This document shows, piece by piece, positions 9,334 through 21,800 of a stretch of 64,000 nt of DNA. The DNA comes from Diadema setosum (lineage: Eukaryota > Echinodermata > Echinoidea > Diadematoida > Diadematidae). Under the pieces are notes generated by a model, which searched no databases, had not been told where the DNA came from, and saw only the letters and a list, made by a program, of their open reading frames with translations. A program made the position numbers and the translations under genes. The DNA lies in assembly GCF_964275005.1 (NCBI RefSeq), contig NC_092688.1, positions 22,883,903 to 22,947,902 on the forward strand. The letters run 5' to 3'. Position 1 is the first letter of the stretch. Every line of letters starts with the position of its first letter.

Positions 9334-10726
9334 ATGTCTACGTTTTCCGAGCTATCTCGCGGTCGGCGATTTTGGGCTCGACTCCGTAGTTCGCTGACAA
9401 GATCTTTCAGCAAATTGTGTTGTGTCACTGCAGGTAATGTATTTCCTGGCGTGCACAAACAATCTCAACATGCCACACTTTCCATCCATGCATGATAATC
9501 CAGGTTTTCTAGAAATTCTGTGATGAGAGCAGTAAATCTTCTGATTATTGTAGATTTATCATCTCTCTTCTCAGCAGATTTGATGGAGATTGATCAAATT
9601 AAAATCACGATTTTCGACTAACTCAAATAGAAGAATTTGGAGAATGGAAATATATTTGAAGAAAGAATAAATCTTACAAAAACATTGTTGAATGAGAATG
9701 AAAATGTCACTTTCATATTTGAGAAAACTAGAATCTGTTCTGTTTTGACCTTGCTTTTCTTAAGGTTCTGGTGACAACCATAACGGAAAGCAAGGCACAG
9801 TCCTGAGTGCCAAAGATGTCAGTATGGTGAGTTTGCATTACGACGGGGCGTCTCATTTCTGTCCTGTATGTTTTCTCTTCCTCAATTCTAACTTGTTTTA
9901 CAAAGTTTCTGTCTTTTCCAGTTGTTTAAGTTTCCACAGGTCATTGAGATATGACGCTCTTGAGACACACATTGGCAACTATAATCATAATATTTGAAAT
10001 CAACGGTATTTTCTCATACCATGGACAAGAAATCATTTTTCGGCATCATTATTTGGCAAACAATAATAATTTCCCACTTCATGGCTCTAACTCTGTCCAA
10101 AAAGTTTGGGAAGCAGCAAAAGTCTATTGTAATGGTCGTATTTTATACGATAATGATGATAAATACCGTGACCTGCAAGTATTATACATTTTCTTTCAAG
10201 TCCAAACTCTTTCTGCTCTTGTCCTGGTATTACTTTGCAGTATCACGAGGCTTCTCGTTGGGATGAGCGGAGCTCCGTCACATCTTTCTGGGGTTCCGTT
10301 TCGGATGTGGACGAGTGCCTCTTCAACAGAGACATTAGTCTGTACAGCCAGAGTTTCAGTAATATATCGAATTTGTCTCTTCTCGACGAAGAGGAGTATG
10401 CACGTAAAAGTCACGACAGGAAGGGTGACAACAGTGACGACGAGGAAGATGATTTGTCCTCCATCAGTCCGAGCGAACTCTCCGAACTTCTGCGCACGTC
10501 TTCAGAAGACGAGGACTTTGAAAGCGATGAAGACGATGTGTTTACAACAGTAACAGACTTATCAGACTTCGACAGTGACTCCTCCGACCTCTCGCTCTCA
10601 GATGAAGATATTTCCGGCGATGTTGAAGGAGTATATGCAGGACAATATTATTCAAACAGCATCGTCATCGATATCCTAGACATGCTAATCAATGAGGCAG
10701 TCTGTGGCTTGGTCCAGAATTCATGA
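9334..10726 (+). CDS. Acidic Ser/Asp-rich protein of unknown function (copy B, 3 exons)
   Basis: Proposed exons: 9334-9433, 9765-9826, 10241-10726. The donors (GTAATG, GTGAGT) and acceptors (TTAAG, TTTGCAG) keep one frame and give 215 aa. The N-terminus is basic (many Arg and Lys around SRGRRFWARLR). The middle is strongly acidic and Ser-rich, with Asp/Glu-Ser runs that look like casein kinase 2 sites (family knowledge, untested). The last 35 residues are less charged, with a possible helix near IDILDMLINEAV. There is no signal peptide or membrane segment. I do not recognise the family. Exon 3 is well supported by its conserved copy at 28-8003; exons 1 and 2 rest only on phase and splice sites. 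A further 18-nt in-frame exon at 9922-9939 is possible. Poly(A) signal at 10779-10784. Confidence 0.6.
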
Positions 10727-11702
10727 GGAGATATGCACCAGACAGATTGAATTGCTAACATTTGGCATGATTTTCAGCAATAAATGACATCACTGAAATG
10801 ATACTTTCCTGAGTACTTCTGGTCCCTTACTTGTGCTCTACGAGTTTACCGTGAGGTTAACTATAAGGTAAAGATACCAAATGAATGGGCGAGATAGGGG
10901 TTATAGACGGTCTAGTTCATTTGAGACTCAGAGATTTGCAACGAGTTTTGCAACGAACATACATTCTAGGCTTTGTCTAAGCTAATTTCGAAAAGCACTG
11001 ATACGTGTTTAGATATGCCTGTACCTATAGTTCACTGTTACACATGCAATGTACATCAAGCCCGTAGAGCCCCTTTATGTTCTGATTGCCTTGTATGAAA
11101 TGTAGGCAGGCAAATCATTTTCTTTCTTCTAGCAAATCTCGACCAGAAAATTAATACTAAAGGCATTGCATGTGCCGAGCAGAGGCAAATAATAGCAAAT
11201 TCCGGATCTTATAATATTGAAAGAAGTCATAAGCAGCCTGTAGCTTTTTCATTCAAACATCGGAAAGGAAATTAAAAAGAAAGAAAGAAAGAAAGAAAGA
11301 CAGAAAAAAGGCTTTGAGTTTCGAGCTTTTTCCTGATCTCCACACCTATTCTCTGAAATAAACCCTCCTTAATGATAGCAATGGACAAACATTGGGTGCC
11401 TTATGGGTCTCAGTCACGCTATCCAATACACCAATGTTATGGCTGTTGCAGATTTATACTTTGTTGGTATCTGCGAATGATTATTAATACTTCCGTTTTT
11501 GTGAATAACGTCATATTTCTGTGGAAAAGAAGTAAGGAAAGCTTTACGTTTTACATCCATACGCGTTGAAATTGCCTCTTATACACGTTTACAAGTATAA
11601 TGGAACTAAAAAGAAATAGTATGTCTTTGACATATCGATTTTCATCAAACTGTAGCAAATAAGCAAGAGAAATTCCAGATGATCTTTGAACCCACCAACT
11701 TT
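10727..11702 (+). repeat. Duplicated 3' flank of copy B
   Basis: This stretch matches 8004-8992 apart from scattered single changes and microsatellite length. It shows that the duplication covers the last exon, the 3' UTR and about 900 bp beyond. No further gene is visible in it. Confidence 0.85.
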
Positions 11703-11724
11703 TCATTACACCAACTTTTACATT

Positions 11725-12345
11725 CCAGGCTTTGTCTAAGCTAATGCACTGATACGTGTTTTGATATGCCTGTAGGCCCGATGTATATTTCTCTGTTTCA
11801 TACTATGCAGTGTGCATCAAGTACGTAGAGCCCCCTTTATGTTCTGATTGCCTTGTTTGAAATGTAGGCGGGGAAATAATTTTGTTTCTTAAATCAAAAC
11901 AAGATACGATACTTAATGTTACAGTACCGAGCAGATATTCTCTAAAAAAAAAAAATCGAGTGAAAATTTTCACTCTGAAAAGAGTGAATACAAAAAAGAG
12001 TGAATTTCGAGTGAAACTGGAGTGAATTTTGAGTGAAAATGCTCATTTTCACTCATTTTGGAGTGACGTCAGGGATCACTCTTAAGTGATCCAATTTCAC
12101 TCGAAATTCACTCTTTTGTGTATTCACTCTTTTTGGAGTGAAAATTTTCACTCGATATTTTTTTTTTAGAGAGTACGAAATAGGAAACGACGGATTTTGT
12201 AATATTGAAAAAAGTCACTAAGAGTATGAACTTTTTTTTTTCATTCAAATATCCACAACTGGGTTCTATTATCCTTTTTGTTAGCAATAGGTAAATATTA
12301 TAGGCCTACATGTATAGCTGAGTGGCATCAGTCATGATTTCCAAT
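11725..12345 (+). repeat. Older partial third copy of the 3' flank, interrupted
   Basis: 11725-11935 resembles about 10963-11130 (shared blocks such as CTTTATGTTCTGATTGCCTT), and 12180-12320 resembles the next part (about 11200-11390). It is clearly more diverged than copies A and B. It is interrupted by the palindromic element at 11939-12172, and the hAT-like element follows. Confidence 0.65.
11939..12172. mobile_element. Palindromic MITE-like element with TCTCTAAAA ends
   Basis: A 234-bp inverted-repeat element. The left end TCTCTAAAAA followed by GAGTGAAAATTTTCACTC is mirrored at the right end by the same blocks reversed and a TTTTTAGAGA terminus. The inner part keeps repeating GAGTGAA/TTCACTC, so nearly the whole element can fold back on itself. 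It has no coding capacity. The target duplication is unclear, perhaps TA. Confidence 0.75.
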
Positions 12346-12370
12346 TAATATTCCACGGAAACCTACAAAG

Positions 12371-15019
12371 CACTGGCGTAGCCAGGGGGGGGGGGCGATG
12401 GGGGCGGTCGCCCCCCCCCCCCCCCCTAAGATTTGGACCGGGGATTTGGGAGGTGGAAAAAAAAAAATGCGTGTATACTGTATGCATGCACATGAAGCGG
12501 GTCTCCTTTGCAACCTTTCATCAAATAAGATATTTTTTTTGAATATTTCACTCAAAGTGTGCACCAGATCGTTAAATTTCAATTCAAAATATGCAAAATC
12601 TCTCGTGCTTGGGAGGGGGATACCCTCTCCCAAACCCTCCCCCTCTGTGCCTCTTTCCCTAGCTTAGTGCACTTTTTAGATTTACAAAAAAAAAAAAATA
12701 TGAATAATTCTGAGTGCACAAGACTTATCACTTATATTCCGAAAACTCAAGGTTCCCTCATGTATAAGGAGAATTTCCCCTTTTAATCGACACTTTCCTC
12801 CCTCAGCCCCCCCCCCCCCATCAGTTGTTTTTTTTTTTTTTTTTTGTGACTTCCCAAATGTTGATTCCACGAAATATGGGTATACGAGATATGTCAATTT
12901 CAACCTTAAAAATGCAAAAGCTCCATCGGAAGGGAAGGGTGGAGATAACACTCGCTCACGCCTTCTCCCTGCTCGCCCGCCCCCCCCCCCCCCTTCCGCG
13001 CTAGAAGTAGACTGTGGCTATATACCCAGATCGCTTTATTTCAATTCTAAAAACGCAAAAGCTCCGCGAGCGGGAGGGGGAATCCCCCTTCCCCTAAGCT
13101 CTACCTCACTAGACTTTATACATACACACAGATGGTGCACATTCGGAATAAGAGCTCAATTCCGTGATTTTAACACTTCGATGAAAAAGTATTGCACAAA
13201 AAATTTGCACCATATTGTGGAATTTCAGGTCTAAAAACGCAAAATCACCTTCGTGTGGGAGGGGATATGCCCCTATCTACACCCTCGTGTGCATGCTTTC
13301 TCTGTTTGATTGCTGAACTGGAGACAGCGTTCATGATATTCAGTGTAAGAATAAGAAGATTATTTAAATGATTTACCATTTAATAGGCAAATTGTTCAAT
13401 AATAATCTGCACTAAAATATACTGCAACCTTAAACAAGTGGGACTGTTTCAGCTCGTTAAAACACGCAAAAACATGCATCAAATTGCACCATTTGCAACA
13501 TCAAAATGCAAAAAGTTCTCACCGTGGGAGGGGGGACACCCCCCTCCCACACCCTCCCCCTTCGCTCGCTCCGCTCGCTCGGGTTCAGTCGCGTTCATGA
13601 TATTCAGTGAAAAGAATTAACACAAGAAGTATATTTAAATTGTACCATTTTATAGGCAAATTGTTCAATAATAATCTACATCAAAATATACTGCTACCTT
13701 AAACAAGTGGGACTGTTTCTCGTCGATAAAACGCGCAAAAACATGCATCAAATTGCACCATTTACAACATCAAAATGCAAAAAGTTCTTACCGTGGGAGG
13801 GGGACACCCCCCTCCCACACCCTCCCCTCCCCCTCGCTCGCTCCGCTCGCTCGGGTTCAGTCGCGTTCATGATATTCAGTGAAAAGAATTAACACAAGAA
13901 GTATATTTAAATTGTACCATTTTATAGGCAAATTGTTCAATAATAATCTACATCAAAATATACTGCTACCTTAAACAAATGGGACTGTTTCTCGTCGATA
14001 AAACGCGCAAAAACATGCATCAAATTGCACCATTTACAACATCAAAATGCAAAAAGTTCTTACCGTGGGAGGGGGGAAACCCCCCTCCCACACCCCCCCC
14101 CCCCTCGCTCGCTCCGCTCGCTCGGGTTCAGTCGCGTTCATGATATTCAGTGAAAAGAATTAACAAAAGAAGTGTATTCAAAATTGTACCATTTTATAGG
14201 CAAATTGTTCAATAATAATCTACATCAAAATATACTGTTACCTTAAACAAGTGGGACTGTTTCTCGTCGATAAAACGCGCAAAAACATGCATCAAATTGC
14301 ACCATTTACAACATCAAAATGCAAAAAGTTCTTACCGTGGGAGGGGGACACCCCCCTCCCACACCCTCCCCTCCCCCTCGCTCGCTCCGCTCGCTCGGGT
14401 TCAGTCGCGTTCATGATATTCAGTGAAAAGAATTAACACAAGAAGTATATTTAAATTGTACCATTTTATAGGCAAATTGTTCAATAATAATCTACATCAA
14501 AATATACTGCTACCTTAAACAAATGGGACTGTTTCTCGTCGATAAAACGCGCAAAAACATGCATCAAATTGCACCATTTACAACATCAAAATGCAAAAAG
14601 TTCTTACCGTGGGAGGGGGGAAACCCCCCTCCCACACCCCCCCCCCCCTCGCTCGCTCCGCTCGCTCGGGTTCAGTCGCGTTCATGATATTCAGTGAAAA
14701 GAATTAACAAAAGAAGTGTATTCAAAATTGTACCATTTTATAGGCAAATTGTTCAATAATAATCTACATCAAAATATACTGTTACCTTAAACAAGTGGGA
14801 CTGTTTCTCGTCGATAAAACGCGCAAAAACATGCATCAAATTGCACCATTTACAACATCAAAATGCAAAAAAGTTCTTACCGTGGGAGGGGGGAAACCCC
14901 CCTCCCACACCCTCCCCCCCCCCCCTCGCTCGCTCCGCTCGCTCGGGCTCGGTCGCTTCGCTCCATCGCAGACTAACCGCCCCCCCCCCCCCTAAGATCA
15001 AATCCTGGCTACGCCGTTG
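12371..15019. mobile_element. hAT-like non-autonomous element expanded by an internal satellite
   Basis: Inverted ends CACTGGCGTAGCCAGG (12371) and CCTGGCTACGCCGTTG (ending 15019), each followed inward by long G or C runs. The element is flanked by an 8-bp direct duplication CTACAAAG (12363-12370 and 15020-15027). An 8-bp duplication with a CA...TG terminus fits the hAT superfamily (family knowledge). No transposase frame is present. The interior is almost all a degenerate-to-perfect tandem array (about 12450-14970). Small open frames in it (for example 13707-13892 and 14251-14436, the same peptide twice) are products of the repeat. Confidence 0.8.
13400..14975. repeat. 272-bp satellite array with 544-bp higher-order period
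   Basis: The marker GGGACTGTTT recurs at about 13441, 13710, 13982, 14254, 14526 and 14798, spacings of 269, 272, 272, 272 and 272 bp. Each unit holds a hairpin of the form GTGGGAGG...CCTCCCAC and a second one around CTCGCTCGCTCCGCTCG. Units 2 and 4 share one variant and units 3 and 5 another, so the newest step was duplication of a two-unit block. More diverged related units extend left to about 12550. Confidence 0.9.
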
Positions 15020-15027
15020 CTACAAAG

Positions 15028-15888
15028 TGCTGCCATTTTCATAAGTTGATCGCAGAAGAGTGTCATTTTCGCTTGGATAATTCAAGTCATAATAATTATT
15101 ATTTTTTTTTTCAACAATGTGGTCCCAGTTATTCATATAGGCGACGAATGGTGGAGTTTGATTTAATATATCAAACTCCACCATTTATGACAAAAGTGCT
15201 GTAGGGCCGAAGCCCTGAAAAAATAGACCCTCCTCAGGAAATTTAGGACCTGGGGATTAAGGACAAGGTTTAATTTTGGATTCCTATGTATATACATTAA
15301 AGTATCAAAAGATTAACAAATGGAGAGAGGATGTCGACTGTCATTTTTATTTTTCATAAATTCTGTTATAGGCACAGAAAGGAAGGAAACAAGCAAAGAA
15401 ACGAAACAAAACAGAAATACTGCCCGTCGTCATAACGCTTTCAAATACATGTACATGTACAATTGGATCAGTAAACTTGAAAAAAAAAAAAAAAAAAAAA
15501 AAATCACCTGCATGAGTTCATAGATTGCCAGGCGAACACTTTATTTCAAACTCATCTCACATGCTCTGCTCAGCGCCTCACCAGCCAGCAATCTACGTAT
15601 ATTGCAAAGGCTCGAGGCCGCCGATCGAGAGCAGTGCAGTGCTCCATTAAGAACAATACAATGTATTGCCAATTTGAAGGGAGAAGCCATTTTCGACGGG
15701 AGATTAATCTTAATATTCACACCTGAGTATTTTGTGCTATCATTAGAATCATGAAAATATAGTAAGATTTATAAGTTATTTTTTAGTAAATTTGGTTTGT
15801 TCTTTTGATACTATAGATAAAAACAAAAACATTGTCTGTGCTCTTGATCATGATGTTACATAATCCATGTGTTACATGTGTGCCTAAC
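15028..15888. other. Upstream region of TUFM, including a short perfect hairpin
   Basis: No gene seen. A perfect 16-bp inverted repeat (15147-15162 with 15170-15185, core GGTGGAGTTTGAT) and a poly(A) run near 15481-15503 are the visible structures. The last few hundred bases before 15889 are the presumed TUFM promoter and 5' UTR. I see no convincing TATA box. Confidence 0.5.
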
Positions 15889-18800
15889 ATGGCTGCGATT
15901 TTCACCCTGAAGACGTGCGGAAATCACGCAAGTAAGTGAGGACTCTCCTTCATGTGCTTTAGTCAGGCTTACTGTAAAGCAATCTGTGGGAAGAATGTCT
16001 TTTTAAGACAAGAAATTAAAGGAGAAGTTTATCCACTTTTATTTACTATTATCGTGAATTCGCATTCAAGTTGTAGTTTATAGTCTAGTATGGCAGCTTG
16101 GGTTTGATAACGCCTGTACGTGCGCATATCTCCGCCTGGCCGAATATTCTGGGCCGCTAGGTACGGGGCAACCGCGTGCCAAGCTATGGTCGTAGATTGA
16201 GCGAGCGGTGGCTGGGCTTTCATGCATTGCTTGAAATTGTTTAGACGAATCGCTCCTGGCGCCCGGGCAGTCCTGGATTTTGGGGGCTAAATTATTTCAG
16301 GCTTCGAAATTCAGTACAGCCATATGTGATTTAACCCCGCTTAATTTGAAAAGGAAAAGTCAAAGTGATAGGATCTACAAACTTGACAAAAGTAAATTTA
16401 GGCCGGCTTCTACCCTGTCTGCGCTGCGTCTGCTGTCTACTCTAGATTCTAGATCTAACTATACACAGCCCAGTCGCTGCACAGCGTATATAAACAGCGT
16501 CTGGTCAGGCTACTCTAGATCTACTTATCAGTGATATATGATTAACGTTGGGTTGTAAATTGTAGTGTAGTAAGGTGGCTTTGTTTTACAATTACAGTTG
16601 AACCTCTCGTATCCGGACAAGTCGGGACCGGGGCTCATCCGGATAAGGGATTTGGCCGGATACGGGAGACTCAATGCTTTATACATGTACATATACATAC
16701 ACATGTACTGATGTAGCCCATTGTAGTATGGTAGGGGTCCAACCCACCGGCCGGGTCCATAACGACCGACCGCGCATTATAATGGCATTGCGCGTACAGA
16801 AAGAAAATGTACGCATGGGACTACGCGCAACGGTGTTCGATTCTTCACTGGGCTACGCTACCGAGTAAAATGTGGCGAAAACAACTAAGTATTACCTCTA
16901 AATTACCGAAATTTAGCAAAATCGAATAAGGTTTATCGTGTAACTACATGTAACTAGGCCTACCTTTGCTGACTCGTTGTTAGATGTAGACTATCCTTCC
17001 GTAATAAATTTGACGATTTTGACCGCAAAATTGTCACCGCCGCTTGTACGATCGTGCACACACGTTACACATACACATGACATACTAGTAAACATTTTGT
17101 CGCCCGCTACGACCGTACGAGTGAGTTGATGCAGAAACGAGAAATGAATGTGAAAAAACAAACCGACTCATCTAATTTATTTCAATTACGATGAAAAGTT
17201 TCCTAATGAAAATCAAGTCAAATTCATCAAACAGTCCTTCAAAAGTAATATCGAAGGATTCAAAATATATTCAAATATTATTGGGGAAAAAAATTACGAC
17301 TAGAAAAAAACAGCAGCTTGTCGAAAAAACGCGTTTAAGTACGCTTTATACGTATTGTCAATAGAGGGCGGGGTGGTCGGTCGATATGAGCCGGCAACTG
17401 AGTGTGGAAAAAATGACACCCCACGCGTTCGAAGCCGCCATCTAGAGCGCGTACCTCAGATCGCATTTTCAGTGCGCGCTTGTGAATCCGGAGTATTTTC
17501 TCCACACGTGAGTAAAATTTCAGCCAAATTGTCAGATTTTTCACGTTTCTATTGATAGAAAAACGTTAGGTGTCCGATATTATGAACACCCAACCATACC
17601 ACATGTAGTAATGTGTATACCGCAACCTTTTCATTGTTACACTTAGTAACAGACCCCAAAATAGAGGTTCGTGTTTGCAAGAATGAAATCATTTTCTTTT
17701 ATAAATTCTTGGGATGATTTACCTAAATCATTATCAAGAAATGTATCAAGTAGACCCCTATATGTAATTCATGTGTGTTTGTGTAGGAGTTCTCAAGGAG
17801 TTGGGAATCCCCCTTTCCTCCCGTAATTCTTAAAAAAAGATAAAAAAATCACGGCGAGATTGCGTCCAGATAATAGAGAGATCCGGATAAAGGGAGGCCG
17901 GATAATAGAGGTTCAACTGTATCATGATTATACAAGCCATATAGCCAGGGTTTAATTGAATAGGGTTGATTAGGGTTTGCAAGCGTTTAACTTTGTCTTT
18001 GGGGTAGGGTTAGGTTAGGGGCTGTGCTGACGTTAGAAGCCTAAAATAATTTAGCCCCTTAAAACCCAGGGAAGTAGTATTATAGTACATAGCCATATAG
18101 GCATAGCCCATGATGAGCATGATGAGCAAGATGAGGGGGGCTCCTGCTCAACGTATCTCTCCTCATGTCACCATGAGCATGGCTGGTTGGGGTGCTCATG
18201 AGGTCCCCTGTTCACTTATCATCAGATCATCCATCTCACATCTGACATGTAATTTAGATTGTCGCAAGTGTACACAGTGATTTTTTTTATTATTTTTTTT
18301 TTGCACAGACATGTCCACTCTCCGTGTCAATGATGAAAAGAAGAAAAAATGCTGTCTGCGCTTTTGACAAAAATCAAGTTTTAATCAACTGATGTGCAGC
18401 GACCCACCGAGTGCCAGCGGGTTCGCTCATTTAAATTAGTCGTACATACTACATAATGTGGGGCCGCCTCACCTATCGGCGTGATCCGACTCAAAATTTT
18501 GAGTGTTTTTTTTTTTTTTTGGTGGCTTGCACATCTCCACACATGAATCAGCCCCATGAAAGTGAAGTCTAACTTCATTTCATGAATATTCTTAAAGAGA
18601 AAAATATCAACTGACCTGATCTTTTACATATATTCTAAATTACTGCTGTACAAGTGGGTATTTTCGCGCAACTAATTTCTTGCGCTCGGCCAGGTGAGAA
18701 GAGTTTCGCATGTTCTTAATTCCGCAGAATCAAGATATCAATTATTGGAACATATGACAGTCAAAAATATTTGCATGCTTTAATTTTCGCGCTAGTTTCT

Positions 18801-21800
18801 GGCTTTGCATAATGCACAAAAATTTCAGTGCCGTGAAAATTTCCACTTCTGCAGTATTCCACATCACACTACTAGGGAAGGTGGGTACTTGGAATTTATC
18901 AGCAAACTAAAGCACTTTGTAAGTATTTTACGGGTTCACCTTCTTTGTGAGTTCCGCTGTCCACCAGCCTTTGGTTGAGTGCCTTTGTGCAAGCGTGCTG
19001 CTGCATCCAGCACAGACAGCGCACAAGCCATGCAAGCTGGGGGATTTTCAGAACGAGCTTGCACACGCACGGGAGGAGATTTCTGTACATAAAGGCCCGA
19101 ATTCACGAAGGTGGTACAAATGAAACCATGGTTTAAACCATGGATAAAAACCATGTAATGCCAAGTGTCGCATGGGATGTTTTGCTACGAAATCAGTAAT
19201 TTCGTCGATGAAATGATTATTTTTTAAAGAAATGACATTTTGTAACTAAATGAACATTTCGTCCACGAAATGATAATTGCGTTAACGAAACAGTCATTTT
19301 GTCGACGAAATGACCAATTTCGTAACGAAATATTCCGTGTGACACTTGGCGCTCCATGGTTTTTGTCCTTGGTTTAGACCATGGTTTCATTTGTACCACC
19401 TTCGTGAATTCGGGCCATAGTGTGTAGTTGCTGGATACAATGACATGTTTTCACTTTCTTGTGCATGTAACTTCTTGTGAAGTTGCAATGTTAGAAAAAG
19501 AATCTGCAAACATTTGATAGAGGAGGCTTTTGTATGAATAGTCCAGACCAATTCAAATAAAAGGTTTTGTTGTTGTTGTTGTTGATATGGAGCACCCTCT
19601 TGAGGTGTTTCCCGCTCGGTGGTAGCATGTTTGCTTATCTTTAGTCTCCTTCAATCTATTTTATTTTATTAACAGGTATGCGCAACCTTCTTGCCCAGGC
19701 CCTCAAATCTGCTGCCCTCAAGGTAAGTCAAAGAGTAGATTCGAAGAACTTTGAGACAAGAAGTAGATTTGAAGAGGTTGAAGCCAAGACGTAGATTCAA
19801 ATAATTTGTTTAATATGGGATGTCTCTAAGCAAGGGGTCAATAGCACAGACCTCCCAACTATTCAGTGCATTTAGTGAGTTGACCAACCACCAAATTATC
19901 ATTCTAAAATTGTATCTTGGGATAAAAACAATTTGGAGTTTACTATTTTTCTTGATAATTTTACTACACACTCCTATGGGAGCTGTTAATGCTACTTTTG
20001 AGCCAAATCATCTCTGCTTTGCAGTCAGATCAGTAGGTCGGATAACATAGTGAAATAATTCAATTTGATTTTAATGTAATGGTATCAGAAATCCTCTGGA
20101 TTTTGATTTTGTCATACTTTTCTCTCTCTCTTTTTTTTTTTTTTTTTGGGGGGGGGGTTTGTTATCTCGGTTGACATATTTCTATAACCTCATTAAAAAG
20201 TCTCAGAATTACATCATTGTTGGTTTTAACTTGGGATATACTTAAAATTTGTCCAATAAAATATCATTTAAACATACAGTGAAGGACATTTGCAATTAAG
20301 CAAATAAGAGTAGATATGAATAGATAAAGCCCAGGAAATGAGATGTTATATGTTTTTTCTGAGACGGAGGTTTAGAAAATTTTTATTTGCTGGTAGGCTC
20401 ACGTAATAAAATACAATAAATTCTACAGTGTCTGGTTTTCTTGTTAAAATGCATGTGTCCAAAATTTGTTAAAATTTCATTGAAACTAGTTTATTTAAAG
20501 TTGCTGTGTACCATTGGATTATTATGTTCCACCTTTTCTTTGTTTTACCTCTCAATGTTTTGCCTGACACAGCAAAGCCACATTCACTTGAACAATGCGC
20601 GGCTCATGAGGACGTGTGCCCCGCTGCTGGCTGCAGAGGCCAAGAAAGCTTTTGAGAGGGGCAAACCTCACGTGAACATAGGAACCATCGGCCACGTCGA
20701 TCACGGCAAGACGACACTCACAGCAGCAATCACAAAAGGTACAGCATTGCAGCCTCATCACTGTCAAGTTTATTATATCTGCAAACTGAGGGCAGGTACA
20801 ATCATTTGACAAACATTTTTCTGCGAATGATTCAGTAGAGAAACTAGTCAAGAATGTTGGGTTGTTGTTTTTTTTTTTCTGGAGACAAAATTTACTTGTG
20901 TTCTTGAAGTGAGTGCATGGTAACAAATGCTAAAGAAGTGTGATATTTTGCTTATATTTGGGGCTGTTGAGTACTGGATTAGATGTTTATCTGTTCTGTG
21001 GTTTTATCTTTCCTTTGTTTTGTTTTGTTTTTTTTTCAATTTCATCTATGCATTTTTTTTTTTATACTGTAGTTAAACTTTCACAGAATCCAGTCATGCT
21101 GTTCATCACAGTAATGTAGGGCATGTCGTTAATGGGAGATCACTATGGGAGATCATGTGATCTTATCCGCATTCCATATAGGTGTGAATATATCTACCCA
21201 TTTTTAACTCAGTTAAATGCATGCTCTGTAATTTGCAATGTAAGTTTATTTTGCCACCCAACCAGAGTTTTTCACAATTAACTTGGCTTGCAAGTTACAC
21301 ATTCTTTTTATTCCTGTAGTGCTTGCCGAAGAGGGGAAGTCTGCATTCCACAAATACGATGAAATTGACAAGGCACCGGAGGAGAAGAAGAGAGGAATCA
21401 CAATCAATGCAGCCCACATTGAGTATGAGACAGAAAGCAGACATTATGCACACACAGACTGCCCTGGTCACGCTGACTATATCAAGGTATTTGTGCGATC
21501 TTTACCAGAACAGCTTACCAGAACAGCTGAAACTGGAAATAAAAGGATCTCAATTTTGAGATGTCAAAGAGCTTGAATTACTGTGTAACTTATAAGGTGG
21601 ATAACAATGTTTAAGAATATTTCAAACCATCTGATGTTTTGAATAGACGTCGAGTGTGAAACCTAAAAGTGATATTGATGTTTCACTCAAACAATTTATT
21701 TCTAATGTTTCCTACTGTTTATCCTCAAAATGTTTCTGCGGGGATCACTCCCATTATGCTTCTATAAACCAGTCACTTAAAGGACAAGTTCACCTTCATT

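Noticed and set aside
9922-9939. 18-nt extra exon (LFKFPQ) of the acidic-protein gene
   Set aside because: In phase and bounded by AG and GT, but the donor GTCATT is weak and nothing else supports it; left as a possibility only.
13500-14960. CRISPR-like array (regular repeat and spacing)
   Set aside because: Whole 272-bp units repeat with no unique spacers; eukaryotic satellite in a transposon.
13438-15044. A row of small similar proteins beginning MGLF or MHH
   Set aside because: They follow the 272-bp satellite exactly, include the G/C hairpins and simple C runs, and repeat without a codon pattern.
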